From Impatiens glandulifera (taxonomy: Eukaryota; Streptophyta; Magnoliopsida; Ericales; Balsaminaceae): a stretch of 64,000 nt of DNA. The notes under the pieces were generated by a model that saw nothing but the letters and a program-made list of their open reading frames with translations, ran no database searches and was not told the origin of the DNA. The stretch covers positions 42,268,338 through 42,332,337 of the forward strand of contig NC_061867.1 of NCBI RefSeq assembly GCF_907164915.1, written 5' to 3'. The position numbers and the translations under genes were made by a program. This document shows, one piece after another, positions 57,630 through 64,000 of the stretch (within the stretch, counting starts at the first letter, position 1; every line of letters begins with the position of its first letter).

Positions 57630-60600
57630 ATGGCGGAAACCGGGCCGAGCCCCGAAGAACCTACCTATTCGGTCTCCCTGTCAAGTAAGCGGAATCTCGC
57701 TGACTTCCTTGGTGAGCTGCTTCTCTGCCTACCTGTTTGCCTTTTGAGATTTTGACCTAATTCTTATCAATCCGCAAGAATTTTAGATAAAGATGCACCA
57801 TATCATTCATACTTCTCTAGATGGTCTTTATATAAACATGAATATATCGGTATACGCGGGGAAAAAACGAGAGGAATGCATGCTTAAGCTTTTCGTGGTT
57901 TGTCTATTATCTCTATGTACTGCATTAAATTGATTGTTGGAAATTGTGCTTAAACCCACTCGATAATTTCAATTTTCTCAAACAGCTTAATTTGTTACCA
58001 CAAAAGAACTAATGATTGCCAATCTCCTGAAATAAATGGAACTTTACTTTGTGTGTTCAGTATGGAAAGAGTTTTTGTGGGGTGGTATTGCTGGAGCATT
58101 TGGAGAAGGGATGATGCATCCAATTGATACCATAAAGACTCGAGTTCAGAGTCAAGCTGTTATTTTTGGTTCCCAGGTATAAAATTGCAAATATTGTTAC
58201 CAAATCATGCTGTTATGTGATTATGTATTTGAACTAGTTTTGATAAATACGAGGAATAGAATTGTGATTGCCATCACTAATCCATGATGTTACAACTTAC
58301 ACAATTGTGTTACTAAAATTGCTCAAAATAGGATTACCCTATAGGATTTTGTGCTATTTCTGTGATCTCCTGTTAAAGACCAAATTTCCTTCTGGTCTTA
58401 CCACAAGAGGTTTACATTGGAGACGAGTCTTATATCAGTTACCCTAAAGGATTTTGTGCTATTTCTGTGATCTCCTGATAAATAAAGACCAAAGCATTCT
58501 GCTCATCTTTGTCTTTGTTCTAATCAGAACCAGAAAAGCATTCTACAGATGGTCCAAACAGTCTGGGTTTCTGATGGGCTAAAAGGTATTATTTTCAATT
58601 TTATTTAAAGAAACTAAAACTCTTAACTTTGATTTTTAGTTGCATTCTCCCAATTGGGAGCAAATACAAACAAAACTGACATTTTTTTTGTGCTGAGTGC
58701 ATATAAAATGAGATATTTTAAACTGTCAGTTTCTAAAATGGCTTATGTTAGAAATATAGAGGACATTTAAGATGAGTTGTTGGTTCTTGTGTGTTTTAGG
58801 CTTTTATAGAGGTATTGTTCCTGGGATTACTGGTTCTCTTGCAACTGGAGCAACATATTTCGGGGTCATAGAGTCTACCAAGAAATGGATTGAAGAAAAT
58901 AACCCAAGTCTTGGTGGCCACTGGGCTCACTTCATTGCTGGAGCTATTGGTAAGTAGGGATCTTATTGCATTTGAAGAAACTATAGTAAGTGCAAAACTA
59001 AGAACAATATCATAGAGGCTGTTTGAACAGATTCTGGAAAAATTAATGCCTTAACCAAAATATGCTGATCAACCAGATACAATAAATCAAATGCGGCTAC
59101 TTCATACACATAGTGATTGATTTGCTAACTCTATGCAGAACATCCACACATCCTAATTAATTATAAAGAAAATTGAGACATGCCTTGATTCTTGTGTGTT
59201 TTTGTTCATGTTCTTGTGAGAATGTCTTAAATCAACGTGTTTTTGGCTTTTATAAAAGTATTGTTCCTTGGATTTCTTGTTCTCCATCTTAATTTATTAT
59301 AAAAAAAAATTGAGACACATTAGTGTCCACATCTAAGAAAGTGGAGGTGCCATTGTTAACCAAACATGGGATATGCTAGTTAGTGCTCATTTGTAGAAAA
59401 ATTATGTTGTTCTTTTTGTGCCCACAACCCACAGAGAAATGCAAACCACTAGTTTTATTCCAAATAGGTCATTCTAATCTTATTATCTGTAGACAAAGAA
59501 TTTCTCTCTCGCATTCATGCATTATTTCTTTGTCTTACAATCAAACTTTTTGCTTCAATGTACTTCATCCTCATGTTCTATGTGCTTCATCCTCTCACAA
59601 CATACAAGATTATATTCAATATTTCAGTTCATTGTAAAAAGAATCTACAATTTTTCTTTTTGTGATTGTTGGAACCCTAACCCATTAAGAAAGTATCATA
59701 AGTACATGGGCACAAAGTTCGTTGGGTCTTAGAAAGATATTATTCTTTAGTGTTTGACTGTGCAGCCAGATATTGTTTCTTTTTCAAGAAACCATGTTTG
59801 CTCCTATAAAGACATAATATCTCATTAGTCGACTGTTGATGTACAAGGAAGTAGCCAATAAGCATAACAAAGTAGTGTCTTATTTGGAGATCATTGTTTT
59901 AGCATACTTCTTTGCCTAATGCACTTTTATGATGGTTAAGAAGTTGCTCAATCAAATTCCAATGTCTAGTCCTTGTATATACATCTCTTTTATGAGAAAT
60001 AAGTTGCCATAGCAGTCAACATCATGTTGGGGACCATCAAATATCATACCAGATCCAAGATCAATAAAACCCTAAACCATCCAACTGTTGAAGGTTGCAT
60101 GAGCAAGAAAGGTCCTGGATACGTTGATGCTCTTGGAAACACTATCATCTCATTATAGTTTTGTACGCTCTTTGTACCTTTTGTTCTTGTTGCATCTTTG
60201 GAAAATAAAAATGTTGTTAAGAGTCATGCTTGAGGCTCTCTCTCCTTTATTTAAGTGTTATGAACTACTTTACACTAAAACCTGTGTAAATCTGAAAGTA
60301 CAGTTGCAGTTTTCCAGTTTTTTTATCTCATAGATTTATATGATCCATGTTAAAACTATGTATACAACCCAACAGATTTGCAGAAAATGGAGTGCTAATA
60401 GCATGCCAGATGGTTCAACACTCCACCATTGTTCTAGGGAACACCCAATAAAAAATATCTAGTATAATTGTCTCTTTACCTAGAAGTGATGCAGTTATCA
60501 TGTCTAATTAATCTTAAAGTTGTTTCCATTTCTCACACATTTCAGGAGATACAATTGGCTCTGTAGTTTATGTTCCTTGTGAAGTGATTAAACAAAGGAT

Positions 60601-62931
60601 GCAGGTTCAAGGCACTAGAAAATATTGGAGTTCTGTTGTCCTCAAAAATGGAAAAGTTATGAGACCCGACTGTCAAGCATATGATTACTACTGGGGGATG
60701 TTTCAAGCTGGTTCATCAATATGGAGAAAACAAGGTCCACGAGGATTGTATGCAGGGTAGAGTTTTTAGTCCACCATATGCATTAAGAGTTTGCCTATCA
60801 CTACCCTACGTGCATCCATGTTTATGCATGAGTTAATTTTCCTCATGTTTTGACAGGTATTGTTCCACGCTTGTAAGGGATATACCATTTGCTGGCTTGA
60901 TGGTAAATCATTCGTAAATATATATTTATCAACGTTGCTTCAAGTTGTAGTTTCGGTGCTGCACTTTTCTGCATAAAATTCTATCATTAAACTTGAGTTC
61001 ATTCATCACATAGTTTTCATTTACAACTATCTTTGAAGTAGACCCTGATAAAGTTGGTTAAATCTTGATATAATACTTGTAACTTACTTACAGACAAGAT
61101 TGATGAGAAATATAACCGTTGTGTCACTTAGATGTTTCAAAACTGATTTTTTTGTACAATTATGATAAACTTAATCTAGATATCCAGTCAATACATTAAA
61201 TGTGATTGTAAGATTCAACTATTATTTTACCCCTTTGAGTAGGTAGGATCCCTCTCAATGAGGGATTTGGTGCAGGGAAAATAATTAAGAGGATAAAACA
61301 ATGATATTTAATTAGCTTATTGGAAACTTGTGATTTTTTTCTGTTTGGTATAAGATTTATTCGGATTTTTTTTAGTATCATGTTCCAAATTATAGCGAAA
61401 TTTTTGTTGTTTCATTTGTTATATAAATTAATTTCTACATCTAAATCCAAATTATAGTGGAATTGTTTTCCATTTAGTAGAGGGATATTTTTTTCTGATC
61501 ATGATTAGATTATTTTTTATCCATAAACCACATTATTTTCTAAATACTAACATAATAAATATAGATTTTCCAAATCATGATCAACATAAAAAAGTGGTAT
61601 ACCAAAACAACCCAATTGATCAATTATGCGGGTGGTGAAGGGGTTATGAAAAACTAAATGATAATCAGCTGGAAGCTTGGTTTTATATTTCGAATTTCTT
61701 GTTGTAGGTTACCTTTTATGAGGCTCTAAAAGATTTCACAAAATATGGCAAGAAAAGATGGTTCCCTGATTCTAACTATCATATGAGTAGCTCTATAGAG
61801 GGGCTACTATTGGGAGGATTGGCTGGTGGTATGTAATCTTTCTTGTATACGTACTAAGATTAACCTTAGCAATGCTCAAGTAGTTTTACACAAGTTTGTT
61901 GACCTTAAATAAATATATACCGTGTGATCATTTTTGACAACCTTTACTAACTTGCAGGATTTAGTGCATATCTCACCACTCCCTTTGATGTTGTCAAAAC
62001 AAGATTGCAAGTGCAGGGGTCAAATTTAAGGTCCGGTTATTTTTGCTTGTTTATCTCTCTCTAGTTTCAAAGATTCAATTGCTATAACCACTCCATTTGG
62101 ATTTTTTCCATTTGGTTTATTCAACATCTATTTTTCAGAGACTTGTCTCATTTGACACTTAGAATTAGATATTCAATATTCATCACTTAATTTTTTGTTT
62201 TTATCAAACACACTCTTATCACTCAGCAAACAAAGGTTGAGTTTTCATTTCCTGCCAGATATTTTAGCATGTCTTCCTACATGTGTACCAATATATTTTT
62301 TTTGTCCTTAATGTGGCAGACAAGAACAGTAGGGTTTTTCCATTGTGACCATATATCTTTCATATATTAAGGATTTAGAATTACATTGATGTGATATTTT
62401 CAAGTCTAGCAGACATAGTCGTTTTCTTTTCTTCATGCTCTAGATTTGATCATGTCTCATCTATTTATGAAGTCCATATATGTAAATGATTTTGTTGGAA
62501 AGAACATGAATAAGTATGACCTAAGATTATTCCAGTTTGCTTTACACATTCTGCTTTTTTTCGTACTAAAAGTTGACTTGACCAAAATTTCAAGTAATTC
62601 TTTTTGTTTGGTATTAGTTTTTTTTAGCATTGATGATTATTTTCTGGATCATGATCTAGATTATAGCGTATGTTTTTTTACTCCATTTTCATTTGGTTAT
62701 AACAGGTATAACGGCTGGTTTGACGCAGTTCACAAGATCTGGGTAATTGAAGGTCCAAAAGGAATGTTTCGAGGTAGCATTCCTAGAATTATTTGGTACA
62801 TTCCTGCATCGGCCGCAACATTCATGGCTGTGGAGTTCCTTAGGGACCATTTTAATAACGACACTCTCACCAAGTTATCTATAGACAAGAAGAAATTGCC
62901 ATTGCAAAAGGATATTAAAAACTCCTACTGA
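57630..62931 (+). CDS. mitochondrial carrier family (SLC25) protein
   Basis: Nine coding exons give 360 residues: 57630-57711, 58061-58176, 58528-58585, 58800-58949, 60546-60756, 60857-60902, 61708-61828, 61958-62030, 62706-62931. All introns have GT/AG ends and phases agree. The three carrier repeats each show the PX[DE]XX[KR] signature: HPIDTIKTRVQ (about residue 48), VPCEVIKQRMQ (146) and TPFDVVKTRLQ (270). Downstream [DE]G repeats are SDGLKGFYRG, QGPRGLYAG and EGPKGMFRG. Six membrane helices are expected in the inner mitochondrial membrane (or plastid envelope). Sequence and length recall the uncharacterised Arabidopsis At1g74240 type, related to SAM-carrier and mitoferrin groups. The substrate is unknown. 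The start MAETGPSPEEP was chosen as the only in-frame ATG of exon 1. Confidence 0.93.
59237..59285 (+). repeat. degenerate duplicate of carrier exon 4 start, within intron 4
   Basis: GGCTTTTATAAAAGTATTGT and CCTTGGATTTCTTGTTCTC match the exon 4 start at 58799-58842 (GGCTTTTATAGAGGTATTGT, CCTGGGATTACTGGTTCTC). The preceding CTTGTGTGTTTT motif is also echoed. The acceptor AG is lost (TTTTTGG), so it would not be spliced in. Intron 4 is 1.6 kb, the longest of the gene. Confidence 0.7.
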
Positions 62932-64000
62932 TTTTTGTCAAAGAATTTGCAACATTCTTATATCACCAAATTAGATTAAAAAGAGCTCATCTTCCTTTCT
63001 TTCAGACATTATTGTATATTATTTTCTTGACAGATCTGATGGGAGTTCTGGGTCTCGGATTTTGGCAAGATTAGAAAAATATATTTTCTTCAATAAGGTT
63101 ATTAAATGGATTTCATTTTCTTGTATGCCCCGCCTTCAAATTAAAACATTTTCTTTATTTAGACATTATTTTATTTAACAGATCTAGTTTAGATTATATA
63201 TTTATCTTTTGTTTATATTGGAACATGAGTTCTTAGTCTTATAAATTTTATTTTTCACTTTAATCCTAAATGTACTTTGCTAGAAAAAAAAAAATAGTTT
63301 ATTGAAAATGTACAGCAAGTTGATAAATTGAATACTTAAAAAATTTAATCTTAAATTATATTTTTTGCTAATATAAATTTCTATTCTTAGATGTCTAACT
63401 TAACAAATTTAATCTTACATCCTATTTTTTGCTATAATGTAAATTCTTTATCTTAAATGTCTTAGTCCCAATTAAAAAATATAAACATGTCAAAAATTGA
63501 ATGTCCATTTACACATGAGGTTATTTAAAAAATATAAACATGTCAAAAAACTTAAATGACTATTTTGTTATAATAATTTTGAAAATTTGTCAAATAAAAA
63601 AATGAATGTATTTTTATTTTATTTATTAAGAAGATCTGGTTGATTACCATTAGTATTTTTGTAGCAAAGAATCATTGGGCTTGAATTTCATTTTGATCAC
63701 TCATTGAGTTTATACTCTACTTTTATTTTTTCTAATTTAAACTAAACATTTAATGAATAATAATATTTTTTATTTCAGACGGATAAAGGATAAAAGATAA
63801 ATTGATAACTAATCAAATAAACAATATTAGCACCACCAATATGAATATGTAAATGCATTTAATAGTCCTAAATAATAAGGATCACACAATCTACTTTTCA
63901 ATTTCTCTCATGATGATAATTTGCCTTTGAATTTTCACATTTTGTATTCTGCTCGAATTTTTTAAATTGTGATGGAATAATTATAATGTGATCGAAGTGA
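62932..64000. other. carrier 3' flank and AT-rich spacer
   Basis: A probable 3' untranslated region with AATAAGG near 63093 as a possible poly(A) signal. After that, AT-rich DNA with a loose direct repeat (AATTTAATCTTA … ATTTTTTGCTA at about 63338 and 63398). No gene is seen to the end of the window. Confidence 0.5.

Overview
This window looks like nuclear DNA of a eudicot plant. It is very AT-rich, with spliced genes, many nested LTR retrotransposons, a Helitron, MITE-like elements and a fragment of plastid DNA. I cannot name the species. Only three genes look intact, all on the + strand: a single-exon EXO70 exocyst subunit (34922-36730), a three-exon POLAR-like polarity protein (39599-41821) and a nine-exon mitochondrial carrier (57630-62931). 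Their sequences give no sign of a shared pathway.

Region by region. 1-8915 is a decayed Ty1/copia element on the minus strand. It is split in its protease region by a 2.26 kb Mutator-like element, and its U3 carries an array of about 46 bp repeats. 8921-9220 is an open frame cut by that copia insertion. 9.3-13.6 kb is AT-rich with MITE-like elements. 13.7-14.86 kb is a broken DUF4283-type open frame, probably LINE-related. 17.7-32.6 kb is a tandem repeat region hit by a second copia element (18017-31830, with a CATAT target duplication). Its 5' LTR is interrupted by a 7,570 bp Helitron-like element (18360-25929). The Helitron carries part of an Obg GTPase gene and a chimeric plastid rpl2/ndhF fragment.

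33.1-34.7 kb is a tandem duplication just upstream of EXO70. 43.3-50.1 kb is a mosaic of one copia element broken by a second copia and a Ty3/gypsy tail, with a 182 bp foldback MITE in its LTR. 50.3-53.1 kb is a tandem LTR-internal-LTR-internal-LTR array of a miniature copia-type element whose short internal region holds a 45 bp minisatellite. 54.1-57.2 kb is a decayed, rearranged relative of the 18-31.8 kb copia. The carrier gene fills most of the rest.

Most of the window is therefore accessory DNA in at least three layers of insertion. No plainly new biochemical system is visible. The most unusual objects are the Helitron with its cargo, the miniature-element array, and the repeat-bearing LTR with palindromic GACGTC sites. 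Coordinates of decayed elements are approximate unless exact termini are described.
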